DNA from: an uncultured Porphyromonadaceae bacterium
GTDB taxonomy: Bacteria; Bacteroidota; Bacteroidia; Bacteroidales; Muribaculaceae
Assembly: GCA_937989585.1 (NCBI GenBank)
Contig: CALKRW010000015.1
Coordinates: 1 to 16,114 of the forward strand
Direction of reading: 5' to 3'
DNA length: 16,114 nt
Part shown: in pieces, positions 7,048 to 13,781 of the stretch
Numbering within the stretch: position 1 is the stretch's first letter
How the letters are laid out: each line of letters opens with the position of its first letter
Notes under the pieces: model-generated
Told to the model about the DNA's origin: nothing
Databases searched by the model: none
What the model saw: the letters and a program-made list of their open reading frames with translations, nothing else
Translations under genes and position numbers: made by a program

Positions 7048-7855
7048 ATTTCAGCAATTTTCTGTCGTTGTCGCCGCTTTCCAATACGCTCATCTGATGA
7101 ATGGCAATCTGGTTCAACTTCACAAGTCGCTCGCCTTGCGTCATACCCTGCTCGATGAAAACCGCATTGAGGTTTTCCATATTCGACAGGCAGATAAGTT
7201 CGTTGATTGTGGCGTAATCGCGTATGTTACCCTTGAGGTCGGGATTGGCCTCGCGCCATTGTTTTGCCGTTACACCGAACATCGCCACATTCAGCACGTC
7301 GGCTTCATTGGCGTAGATGATACTTGCCTGTGCCTGTGTAACCTCCGCAGGGATAAGATTCTGCTTTATCGCGTCGGTGTGTATGCGGTAGTTGATTTTC
7401 GACAACTCGCGCTTTGCCGACCACCCTAACAACCGCTGTTCCTCCGTTTTCAGCCGCTGAAATTCCTTGACGATATAGAGCTCAAACTCAACAGAAATCC
7501 AGCTTGCAAACTTGAATGCAATATCTTTATGTGCATAAGTTCCACCGTAACGGCCTGATTTTGCGATTATGCCGACGGCATTAGTCGCTTCAATCCATTT
7601 TTTCGGAGAAAGGGTGAACGCATTCAATCCGGCTTGGATTCTAAACCCCTCGAATTCGGTGGGTTTAAAATTTGGATTATATAACTGTTCCCAAATGCCG
7701 AGATATTCGATTGTGTTGCGGTTGCGCATCCAATTAGCAATCACGGCATTAGGCTCGTCGCTCTTATGGCGCGCCAAATCGGTCAGTGAGATGTAATCAT
7801 CACCATTAACCGAAATAATTGTAATATTCGTGTTTTGCACTATAATTTTTGCCAT
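7046..7855 (-). CDS. KilA-N domain protein
   Basis: The 269-residue protein carries a KilA-N DNA-binding domain at about 1-134: DDYISLTDLARH near the N-terminus and the hallmark GRYGGTYAHKDIAFKFASWI at 101-120. The C-terminal part (about 135-269) is helical and unassigned. KilA-N proteins are typical of phages and of mobile islands in Bacteroidales; the domain binds DNA and the function is usually unknown. I chose ATG 7855 (MAKIIVQ) because homologous domains begin there. The longer frame from 7954 would start inside hairpin copy B and adds 33 residues of non-domain sequence. The gene is AT-rich and stands alone between two near-identical hairpin repeats. No convincing promoter is seen; a weak TAAATTCG lies upstream. 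Confidence 0.88.
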   Translation of the reverse strand: MAKIIVQNTNITIISVNGDDYISLTDLARHKSDEPNAVIANWMRNRNTIEYLGIWEQLYNPNFKPTEFEGFRIQAGLNAFTLSPKKWIEATNAVGIIAKSGRYGGTYAHKDIAFKFASWISVEFELYIVKEFQRLKTEEQRLLGWSAKRELSKINYRIHTDAIKQNLIPAEVTQAQASIIYANEADVLNVAMFGVTAKQWREANPDLKGNIRDYATINELICLSNMENLNAVFIEQGMTQGERLVKLNQIAIHQMSVLESGDNDRKLLK

Positions 7856-7946
7856 AAGATTTTGAAGCGGTTGGTTTTCAAATGCGAATTTACAGATAAT
7901 TTTCGGAATATCAGCCAAGCAATTATTTCTTTTCACGCACCTTTCG

Positions 7947-7989
7947 ATAGCCATAACTTTGCCGTATAAACAGCATCAGTTATGGCTAT
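7947..7989. repeat. 43-bp hairpin repeat, copy B
   Basis: It differs from copy A at three positions. It has a perfect 11-bp inverted repeat (7947-7957 / 7979-7989) and a TAACTTTG -7 box at 7954-7961 on the plus strand. It abuts the DUF4954 stop codon (7990-7992), so on the minus strand the hairpin could end that transcript, though no T-run follows. Similarity to copy A also extends about 20 bases to the left, imperfectly. Confidence 0.85.
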
Positions 7990-9975
7990 TTACGGCACCA
8001 GCGCCAGCGTCTTGGCCGCGAGGGCTGTCTTGACGGTGATGTGGTTGCGGACCATCGTGACGAAGGGGTCGGCTTCGAACTCGCCGCGCACGCTGATGAA
8101 GTCGCTGTCGGCGTCGTTGCCCGGGTTGTCGATGCCGAAGCCCGTGCGCGATTTCAGGGAATACTCCTTGCGTGCGTCGTCGAGCAGCATGTTGTCGAGG
8201 TCGGTGACGCTCTTTAGCCAGCGCTCGATTATCGCGCGGATGTCGTCGGGAGTGATGTCCTCGACGGTCTTGCCGCACCAGTGCTCGAGATGTTCGGTGA
8301 CCCAGGTCCATTCCATGTCATAATAGTCGGCGTGAATCTGTTTCCACTCCTGCTCCATACGGTCGGTGTCGGCTATCTGTCCGTCGGCAATCATGGCTGC
8401 GATGCGGTTGACGGCGGCCTTGGGCGCGAACATTCCGCAGAGGTCGACCCATTTGCCACAGCCCAGGGGATGTGTGGGGCGCAGGCGGCGGGTGAGTTCT
8501 TCGGCGGTGGTGATTGGCTCGTTGCCGAGGCGGTGGATGATCGAGTTGCCCATGAACTTGTCGATGGCCATGGCGTAGAGTCTGCGGCCGCGTCTGAGCG
8601 CGCGGGCCTCGATGGTCATCGCCTGGAAGGAAAAACGCTCGGCTGTGACGCCAGCGGTGCGCTCCAGGTCGTTGAGAAGATTGATGGCGCTGAGCATCTT
8701 CCCGGCGGTGTACGGGCTGAGCAGGTTAAAGTTGATGGAGTCGCTGGCCGGCCCCTTGCGCCTGTCGCGGTTGGGCCATTTTTGCGCGTCGCGTATGGTG
8801 CCGACGCTGCGCAGGTTGATGCCCGGGACGAGGAATGACTCCTTGTTGCCCTCGATGAGGTAGGAGAACGGCAGGCGCGATGTGTCCGGATGGTTCACGT
8901 GACGGCCCATGACGAGCGAGAACGCGCCGATGCGCGCCGGCCAGAGGATGTACGAGTCGCTGGTCGTCTTCGAGCCGCGTTCCACAACGCCCTGGTGGAT
9001 GGGTCCGAGTTTGTACATGTGGTTGCTCTGGTTCGAGCCGGAGCCGGCGTTCAGGAACGAGAAGATGCCCGCGATGAGCAGGCTCGACTTGTGCATCGTC
9101 ACGGTGTATGGACCGCCGAATATGGCGGCTGCCTCACCGTTCTCGCAGTGGCAGTTGGCGAAGAACAGCGAGTCGTGCGCCGAGAACAGGTGCGACAGCA
9201 CTGAGGCCTGTCCCACGAAACAGTGGTGCACGACGGCACCGTCATCCACGCGGCTGCCCGAGGACAGGACGAAGCCCTCGGCGATGACGTCGCGGCCTAT
9301 GGTCACGGGAGCGACCTCCGACGCGGCCACGGTGCCGTCCTTGAGGCGTGTCGCGCCCTTCAGTCGGGCGAAGTCGCCGATTCGGACATTGGTGATGGTG
9401 CCGCAGTTGGTGATTTCGGCGCAGGCGCCGACGGTGCCGCGTGTGCCGCGCAGCGACTCGGCGTGGCCCAGAATGATGTCCGTGAGATTCTTCACCAGTT
9501 CGCGGCTGTGGCGGTACATGGCGATGAGGTAGGCCGTCTGCGCCGACATGTTCTCGTAGATCGGCACCTCGCGGCCTCCGGTCTCGTTCAGTACCGACAC
9601 CTCCGTGCCGATGCCGAAGGTCGAGTCGAGCGTGCAGACCAGTCCGTCGATGTTGTCGATGTAGACGTGGTCGGCGATGTCGTAGTTGGCGATATAGTTG
9701 GCCACGTTGCGGATGTATACCCCGTCGCCGAGAGTCACGTTGTGGAGAGTGACGTCGCTGACCGACGAGTGGCGCACGACGCCACCCGGGCGGGTGAACT
9801 CGCCTTCGAGACGCCCTATGCGGACGTCTCCCGAGAATTCGACATTCTGCAGACGTGTTGGGTCGAAACCGTCCGCGGGAACGAGAACGCGCTCCCATTC
9901 GGCGGAAGTGCATCCGCGGCCGATGAGTATGGAAACCTCATCGCCGCTCAGTTTTCTGAAATCGGTGTTGCTCAT
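7990..9975 (-). CDS. DUF4954 family protein with hexapeptide (left-handed beta-helix) repeats
   Basis: The product from ATG 9975 (MSNTDFRKLSGDEVSILIGR) is 661 residues, the usual length for DUF4954. An upstream in-frame ATG at 10071 would lie in the promoter and is rejected. The N-terminal two thirds (about 45-400) show hexapeptide-type periodicity, with alternating I/V-G-D-x-V/A turns, as in sugar-nucleotide acyltransferases of the LbetaH fold. The C-terminal third is helical and charged. The family is conserved across Bacteroidales and often described as related to nucleotidyl/acyltransferases; its substrate is unknown. It is GC-rich like the backbone. The leader (about 85 nt from the -7 box at 10069-10076) contains a 38-bp sequence repeated 330 bp upstream. 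Confidence 0.9.
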   Translation of the reverse strand: MSNTDFRKLSGDEVSILIGRGCTSAEWERVLVPADGFDPTRLQNVEFSGDVRIGRLEGEFTRPGGVVRHSSVSDVTLHNVTLGDGVYIRNVANYIANYDIADHVYIDNIDGLVCTLDSTFGIGTEVSVLNETGGREVPIYENMSAQTAYLIAMYRHSRELVKNLTDIILGHAESLRGTRGTVGACAEITNCGTITNVRIGDFARLKGATRLKDGTVAASEVAPVTIGRDVIAEGFVLSSGSRVDDGAVVHHCFVGQASVLSHLFSAHDSLFFANCHCENGEAAAIFGGPYTVTMHKSSLLIAGIFSFLNAGSGSNQSNHMYKLGPIHQGVVERGSKTTSDSYILWPARIGAFSLVMGRHVNHPDTSRLPFSYLIEGNKESFLVPGINLRSVGTIRDAQKWPNRDRRKGPASDSINFNLLSPYTAGKMLSAINLLNDLERTAGVTAERFSFQAMTIEARALRRGRRLYAMAIDKFMGNSIIHRLGNEPITTAEELTRRLRPTHPLGCGKWVDLCGMFAPKAAVNRIAAMIADGQIADTDRMEQEWKQIHADYYDMEWTWVTEHLEHWCGKTVEDITPDDIRAIIERWLKSVTDLDNMLLDDARKEYSLKSRTGFGIDNPGNDADSDFISVRGEFEADPFVTMVRNHITVKTALAAKTLALVP

Positions 9976-10011
9976 AAACAAGTGATCAATGAAACGTAAA
10001 AGAAAATAAAC
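9974..10011. repeat. 38-bp direct repeat, copy 1
   Basis: It matches 10303-10340 at 33/38 positions, beginning ataaacaagtgatcaa in both. This copy overlaps the start codon and 5' leader of the DUF4954 gene. Confidence 0.75.
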
Positions 10012-10068
10012 GTAAGAGAATATACCTGAATAAGTGAATCCTGCAGCCCTCAACCGGACCAGCGTCTG

Positions 10069-10076
10069 CAAAGGTA
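10069..10076 (-). promoter_or_regulatory. -7 box for the DUF4954 gene
   Basis: TACCTTTG on the minus strand fits TAnnTTTG, about 94 bases upstream of the chosen start codon. It supports ATG 9975 over the longer frame starting at 10071. Confidence 0.5.
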
Positions 10077-10094
10077 GTAAAAAATCCCCAAACT

Positions 10095-10128
10095 ATCATG
10101 GAATGGCGGCATCCTGCCGCCGTTTGCC
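10095..10128. repeat. REP-like palindromic repeat, copy 1
   Basis: The core ggcggca-tcc-tgccgcc (10105-10121) is a perfect 7-bp hairpin preceded by atggaat. Further copies are at 10345-10378 and 14651-14675, all intergenic. Confidence 0.8.
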
Positions 10129-10216
10129 CGTGTCCGGGATAAACAAATAAATTTGCTTGTCCCGTGTTTACCAAGCGAATATGAGATTCCTTACAATACC
10201 TGTCCTCGCCATTCCT

Positions 10217-10254
10217 CCAAACTATTCCAATTTTGCAAAATTGGAATAGTTTGG
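10217..10254. repeat. 38-bp perfect palindrome
   Basis: Arms 10217-10234 and 10237-10254 are perfectly complementary about a central gc, so the whole 38 bp reads the same on both strands and has no loop. The short flanks (cattcct / aatgac) extend it imperfectly. It lies between the DUF4954 promoter and the LRR gene terminator. It could form a cruciform, act as a bidirectional terminator, or be a fossil end-to-end element. Confidence 0.85.
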
Positions 10255-10302
10255 AATGACAAGAGAATTAGTATCAATATTCATCCCCGCCGAAGAGATA
10301 TG

Positions 10303-10340
10303 ATAAACAAGTGATCAAAGAAACGCAAGATAAGATAAAC
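10303..10340. repeat. 38-bp direct repeat, copy 2
   Basis: This is the second copy of the DUF4954 leader sequence at 9974-10011. It is followed after 4 bases by the second REP-like hairpin, so leader plus hairpin appear to have been duplicated together. Confidence 0.75.
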
Positions 10341-10344
10341 TAAT

Positions 10345-10378
10345 ATCATGGAGTGGCGGCATCCTGCCGCCATTTGCC
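10345..10378. repeat. REP-like palindromic repeat, copy 2
   Basis: The hairpin core ggcggca-tcc-tgccgcc at 10355-10371 is identical to copy 1, and both are preceded by atcatgga and followed by tttgcc. Confidence 0.8.
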
Positions 10379-10382
10379 ATTG

Positions 10383-10420
10383 AAAACAATAAAAGCGGCG
10401 GGGAGCGTTCCCGCCGCTTT
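10383..10420 (-). terminator. Intrinsic terminator of the LRR gene
   Basis: Arms 10392-10402 and 10410-10420 form a perfect GC-rich 11-bp stem (aaagcggcggg). On the minus strand it is followed by TTTTATTGTTTT. It lies 35 bases past the LRR stop codon. Confidence 0.85.
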
Positions 10421-10455
10421 GGGTATCGGTTGTTATTGGGTCTGCGGTGTTTTGA

Positions 10456-11514
10456 TTACCGCATTATTATCTTCTCGGTCTTGTTGCCCTGCTTGCGCAG
10501 ATACAGCGCGCCCTTTTTCGGCTCGGCAACTCTCACGCCCTGCAGATTGTAATACTCCTCCGGCTGTCCGACAGTCATCTCGTCCGATTCAATACCCTCA
10601 ATTCCTGTGGTAACTTCTGCATCGCCGACTATATTAAAGAAAAGACTCCAGGGACTTGTGGTCTTGTAGTCATTGATTAAACCTTTCAATACATGCAGGC
10701 TCGCGTTGTCATAAACAGTTTGCGAGAATGCGTTCTCGTATAGAGACGGAACCTTTTCTGCCAAACAAATAACATCAGTTATTTTCTCACATCTCGAAAA
10801 GGCTTCGGATCCTATATCACTGACAGATTTGCCAATTATAACCTTAGTAAGACTTTCGCACCCGTAGAAGGTACAATTACTGATAGAGTCGACAGAGTCG
10901 GGTATTATCACCGAATTTAGGCTGCTGCACCACCCGAAGGAAAAGCCACCGATTGAAGTGACTGAGTTCGGGATAGTTACCGAGGTTAGGCCGCTACACC
11001 AGTAAAAGGCACCATCACCGATTGAAGTGACTGAGTTGGGAATAGTTACCGAGGTCATGCTGCTGCACTCCTCGAAGGCAGACTTGCCTATTGAAGTAAC
11101 TGAGTTTCCAATAGTTACCGAGGTGAGATTGATGCACTGGAAAAAGGCGTAATCACCTAGTGAAGTGACAGAGTTAGGGATAGTCACCGAGGGTAGACTG
11201 TTGCAAAAGATGAAGGCATGATCACCGATTGAAGTAACAGAGTTTGGAATCGTCACTGAGGTTAGACCGTTACATCCAGAGAAGGCGTACCTATCAATTG
11301 AAGTGACTGTAAATCCATTATCTCCATCCTTGGCAATAGAAGGAATTATTAAATCGCCGGTAACATTATTATCTGCTGACACCATGCAGGTCTTGGCGGC
11401 TTTGTCGATAACGCTATACTTGAGCGTCTGCCCCTCGTAAGTGTAGGTAAATCCCTGCGCCATTCCCGATTGCGTCAGGAGGGCAACAACCATTAAAAGT
11501 AGTAATTTTTTCAT
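10456..11514 (-). CDS. Secreted BspA-like leucine-rich-repeat (LRR_5) protein
   Basis: The 352-residue protein starts with a Sec signal peptide (MKKLLLLMVVALLTQSGMAQ, cleavage near 20). Seven consecutive 23-residue BspA-type repeats run from about 84 to 244, with consensus LTSVTIPNSVTSIGDxAFxxC, flanked by degenerate repeats. The last about 32 residues (YYNLQGVRV...GALYLRKQGNKTEKI) match the conserved C-terminal tail seen on many secreted Bacteroidales proteins, a probable sorting or anchoring module. BspA-like proteins mediate adhesion to host or bacterial surfaces; the ligand here is unknown. The near-identical 69-nt repeats make copy-number change likely. The terminator is at 10392-10420. 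No clear -7 box is close to the start; a structured RNA on the same strand ends about 85 bases upstream. Confidence 0.93.
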   Translation of the reverse strand: MKKLLLLMVVALLTQSGMAQGFTYTYEGQTLKYSVIDKAAKTCMVSADNNVTGDLIIPSIAKDGDNGFTVTSIDRYAFSGCNGLTSVTIPNSVTSIGDHAFIFCNSLPSVTIPNSVTSLGDYAFFQCINLTSVTIGNSVTSIGKSAFEECSSMTSVTIPNSVTSIGDGAFYWCSGLTSVTIPNSVTSIGGFSFGWCSSLNSVIIPDSVDSISNCTFYGCESLTKVIIGKSVSDIGSEAFSRCEKITDVICLAEKVPSLYENAFSQTVYDNASLHVLKGLINDYKTTSPWSLFFNIVGDAEVTTGIEGIESDEMTVGQPEEYYNLQGVRVAEPKKGALYLRKQGNKTEKIIMR

Positions 11515-11600
11515 TGGATATATAGTATTTGGTTTGTTTGTTATCTAAGTTGTTCTGTTTATATGCCTCGGACAATCTCTAGTCGGCATTAGATTGGTTT

Positions 11601-11642
11601 AAAAAGAAAAGCGTAGGAATCTGTATCTGTTACCGTCCTACG
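11601..11642 (-). terminator. Intrinsic terminator of the candidate RNA
   Basis: The stem cgtagga (11642-11636) / tcctacg (11618-11612) has a 17-base loop and is followed on the minus strand by CTTTTCTTTTT. It overlaps the last 3 bases of the outer stem of the large nested structure, so the two could compete. Confidence 0.6.
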
Positions 11643-11951
11643 TTCAGAGGCTTCTCGCATTGCCCATCAATAGTCGGACGGCAACGAAGAAGCCCTACGC
11701 TCATATATGTAAATAGCACATCCGGTTCGGACTCCTCGCGAAGTCTAAAACCGATGCATTGATTTACATACCGCGGGCGTCTGTCGTTGCTCAACCCTTG
11801 ACTATTGATAGAAATTTTGCGAGAATTCCTGAACGTCAAAAATCAGCGCGGATAACGCTTTCAAATTATGTCATGCTTCCCGCCCTTATCCTCGGATCAG
11901 GGGCTGGCTCAGTCAAGCCTCGCTTCTGCCTTCGGCGGTCAGTGCGGTCTG
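11601..11951 (-). ncRNA. Candidate structured noncoding RNA of about 350 nt
   Basis: On the minus strand a -7 box (11965-11958) and a terminator bracket about 350 nt with no credible gene. From 11836 down to 11640 there are nested complementary pairs in strict order, outer to inner: 11640-11647/11829-11836 (8 bp), 11652-11659/11818-11825 (8), 11666-11675/11800-11809 (10), 11681-11687/11784-11790 (7), 11692-11695/11775-11778 (4), 11706-11714/11762-11770 (9), 11719-11727/11749-11756 (8, one bulge), 11730-11733/11742-11745 (4). This is about 58 bp in one long arm with small internal loops. I saw no tmRNA tag, RNase P or SRP signature; a 6S-like RNA is conceivable from the single-arm shape. A cis-acting leader of the LRR gene is an alternative. 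Short frames on either strand (69-73 codons) seem incidental. Confidence 0.55.
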
Positions 11952-11957
11952 CAGTCG

Positions 11958-11965
11958 CAAAGGTA
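11958..11965 (-). promoter_or_regulatory. -7 box for the candidate RNA
   Basis: TACCTTTG on the minus strand fits TAnnTTTG and predicts a start near 11951. No good -33 element is present, although the upstream DNA is very A/T-rich. Confidence 0.5.
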
Positions 11966-11979
11966 ATATATTTTTCGTG

Positions 11980-12303
11980 AAACTTTGGCTATCAGCCTAA
12001 AAAAATCGTAAAAATTTGCACAACGGGGAAGGGGAAATAAGTAATAAGTCAGAGTGAGAAGTTATGAAGTTTAGACTGGGTTTGATAGGGAATCAGAGGA
12101 ATAAGAGTCGTTATCAGAGGAATCACAGACATGTCATTAGGCAGAAAAAGAAATAAGTTTTAAGGCAGAGGGAGGAGGTACTAAGTGACGCACTGGCTGA
12201 TACGATTTAGAAGTTATTGAGTCTTGAACGATAGAGGCAGACGCTCGATGGTCTCCTTAAGACTAAGTCGGATTTTGCCATTGTGAAGACCATATGATTA
12301 TTG
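11980..12303. other. Intergenic stretch without a recognised feature
   Basis: These 324 bases are A/G-rich on the plus strand with many stops in all frames. Apart from a tiny ggct/agcc hairpin near 11988, I see no gene, promoter or repeat. Confidence 0.6.
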
Positions 12304-12879
12304 TCAACAACAGGTGGAATCATCAGACGGAAGAAATCCGATTCTCTTTCGGGGAGTAGATTTTTTTACTTGTAATTCAGCAAGTGATTCCGAAATGGCA
12401 TTGAGTTGTGCTTGTGTTTCTTCGTTGATATCATTCTGGTCTGCCAGAATTTCTTCTACATATTCCTTCAGTTGATAGACGCTTTCGCGCAGTTGCTTGA
12501 ATTCGTTTGAAGGCTGGATCAATGCCTGCCGCACCATGACAAAGGCTCTCATTATGCTGATGTTAACTCGTATTGCTGCCTCGCTTCTCAATACACTTGA
12601 CAACATTGCAACACCCTGTTCGGTGAATACATACGGGTTCGTGCGACGACCGCCATAGGAACTTGCTATTCCAATTTGGAATTTCAAGTTTGAATATTCC
12701 TCATCATTCAGTTGGAACATGAAGTCATCGGGGAAGCGCTCTATATTACGTTTGACTGCTTTATTGAAATTACCGGTAGTAACTCCGTAAAGTTCAGCCA
12801 AGTCACTGTCGAGCATCACACGCTGTCCACGATACTCATAGATTTTGGATTGAACGAGTTCTATTTCAGTCACATTCAT
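12304..12879 (-). CDS. ORF6N domain-containing protein
   Basis: The 191-residue protein has an ORF6N domain at about 5-95: IYEYRGQRVMLDSDLAELYG, the FPDDFMFQL motif and NPYVFTEQGVAMLSSVL. The C-terminal region (about 125-175) is a likely coiled coil rich in Glu, Gln and Leu, followed by a basic tail ending in CC. ORF6N is a phage-type DNA-binding domain related to KilA-N and BRO proteins; in Bacteroidales it is common in accessory DNA with unknown function. ATG 12879 (MNVTEIEL) fits the family start and a -7 box at 12918-12925. The longer frame from 13065 adds 62 residues antisense to a repeated element and is rejected. Confidence 0.9.
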   Translation of the reverse strand: MNVTEIELVQSKIYEYRGQRVMLDSDLAELYGVTTGNFNKAVKRNIERFPDDFMFQLNDEEYSNLKFQIGIASSYGGRRTNPYVFTEQGVAMLSSVLRSEAAIRVNISIMRAFVMVRQALIQPSNEFKQLRESVYQLKEYVEEILADQNDINEETQAQLNAISESLAELQVKKSTPRKRIGFLPSDDSTCC

Positions 12880-12917
12880 TTTGATATTCACCAAGTTTGG
12901 AACATGACGCGAATTTA

Positions 12918-12925
12918 CAAAATTA
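12918..12925 (-). promoter_or_regulatory. -7 box for the ORF6N gene
   Basis: TAATTTTG on the minus strand lies 38 bases upstream of the chosen start codon, giving a leader of about 30 nt. Confidence 0.5.
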
Positions 12926-12956
12926 TAAGTTAGTAAACAAATTACATGCAGATTAA

Positions 12957-13094
12957 ATGCCTGAACAAAGTCCGCAGGTTCAACCGGCAAGAGTAAAATT
13001 AGCGATTTGTTTGAAGAATTCGGTTTTTGGATTTGAGATATCGATAGTTGATAAGACAAGTCCAACCGGATGCCGTGTTGCTAAACCTGTGTAA
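12957..13094 (+). CDS. Possible 45-aa small protein ending in the 95-bp repeat
   Basis: An ATG at 12957 opens a 45-codon frame that begins MPEQSPQVQP, has a hydrophobic middle and ends CRVAKPV, with its stop inside repeat copy 1. It is divergent from the ORF6N gene. The repeat hairpin just downstream would serve as its 3' end. There is no clear promoter or ribosome site, so it may be only an open stretch. Repeat copy 2 also closes a frame with LAKPV. Confidence 0.2.
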   Translation: MPEQSPQVQPARVKLAICLKNSVFGFEISIVDKTSPTGCRVAKPV

Positions 13095-13172
13095 ACAAAA
13101 CAATTAAGGACAGCCGCATTGGCTGTCCTTGGAAGAGTACATTGAAATTGTTGGTTTTTTTGAACCCGTGTG
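13078..13172. repeat. 95-bp direct repeat, copy 1
   Basis: It is identical to 15402-15496 at 94 of 95 positions; the one difference is in the right arm of the internal hairpin. It includes a terminator hairpin and a run of seven T. Similarity resumes after a 4-bp indel (acgctca). The two copies enclose the DUF3990 operon and the coiled-coil gene. Confidence 0.95.
13095..13130 (-). terminator. Terminator hairpin in repeat copy 1
   Basis: Arms 13106-13115 and 13121-13130 (aaggacagcc / ggctgtcctt) form a perfect 10-bp stem with a 5-base loop. On the minus strand it is followed by AATTGTTTTGTTT. It would stop transcripts of the DUF3990 operon before the ORF6N gene. Confidence 0.7.
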
Positions 13173-13559
13173 ACGCTCAACGAAGACAAAACCGACCGCC
13201 AACTCCCTCCCCGCCAAATATGCCCTGGCTATTCCTCTTCTGACAATTTGGAAAGAGCAGCAACCAATATTACCGCAAAAGTTCCAACCAAAACCCCGCC
13301 CCGGCTATTCCGCTACGGCATTAGGCATGTTTCAGATTCCTCTGATTCCTCCTCGAAACAATTCTCATCAAACACCATCAGCCTTCCCGTCATCTCAATT
13401 GGTTTTCCTATCCTGCACACATTCTCAATTACGGGCAGTTGATGCATTTATTGCAACAACTAATAGTTTCTAATAATAAGAAGTTATTGTATACACGTTT
13501 GAACTTGTGCAAAAAAATGCACAAGTTGAATCGGCGGTCAGTTCACCTTCCCGTCTTCA
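13173..13559. other. Intergenic region with one hairpin
   Basis: No gene is apparent in these 387 bases, which are C/T-rich on the plus strand in the first half. A perfect hairpin, aacttgtgca (13502-13511) / tgcacaagtt (13518-13527) with a six-A loop, lies 33 bases past the last gene of the DUF3990 operon and may be involved in its 3' end formation. Confidence 0.55.
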
Positions 13560-13781
13560 TCAATGATTTTCAAGGAATGTCTGATAAAGGGCCACCGGAC
13601 CATAATGCCATAGTTTGCTGTTTTCGTCCTCAAGTTCGCGGTAAGTTGCAGAATTATAGATACGTCGCATAGCCTCTATAATCGTTAAACCAAAGTCTGA
13701 GGCATACATAGTTGCTATTCTGCTGACTTTGCCCGGAAGTATCAGATATAGATTTTTTTGTGTAATCTGTCTGTCCTTCAT
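13560..13781 (-). CDS. Small protein, third gene of the DUF3990 operon, 73 aa
   Basis: ATG 13781 is chosen because a strong Shine-Dalgarno (aaaggaggtg) ends 5 bases upstream and the start overlaps the DUF3990 stop by 4 bases (ATGA). The upstream in-frame start at 13808 is rejected. The product is helical and without membrane segments; its middle reads LPGKVSRIATMYASDFGL and its C-terminus KLWHYGPVALYQTFLE. I have the impression of similar small proteins beside DUF3990 genes but cannot name a family. By context it may be the antidote or an accessory to the DUF3990 enzyme. Confidence 0.75.
   Translation of the reverse strand: MKDRQITQKNLYLILPGKVSRIATMYASDFGLTIIEAMRRIYNSATYRELEDENSKLWHYGPVALYQTFLENH

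Noticed and set aside
7856..7954. N-terminal extension of the KilA-N protein to ATG 7954
   Set aside because: The extra 33 residues start inside hairpin copy B and lie outside the KilA-N domain; ATG 7855 fits the domain start.
8281..9999. Long plus-strand frames opposite the DUF4954 gene
   Set aside because: They are antisense shadows with biased composition; the minus-strand protein is a recognisable family member.
11630..11839. Minus-strand frame with SNDRRPRYVNQCIGFRL, resembling the C-terminal end of formylglycine-generating-enzyme/DGR variable proteins
   Set aside because: The resemblance is confined to about 15 residues, the frame starts at TTG right after a stop, and the same DNA is taken up by nested RNA stems. 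No reverse transcriptase or template repeat is in the window. Kept only as a remote possibility of a gene-end fossil.
11601..11965. tmRNA, RNase P RNA or SRP RNA
   Set aside because: No tRNA-like ends or tag frame, no conserved RNase P core sequences, and no SRP tetraloop region were seen.
12880..13065. 62-residue extension of the ORF6N protein
   Set aside because: It would start upstream of the -7 box at 12918-12925 and has a composition unlike the rest of the protein.
13170..13442. Plus-strand frame of 90 codons after repeat copy 1
   Set aside because: No promoter, no Shine-Dalgarno, low-complexity Ser/Thr/Pro composition and no recognisable motif.
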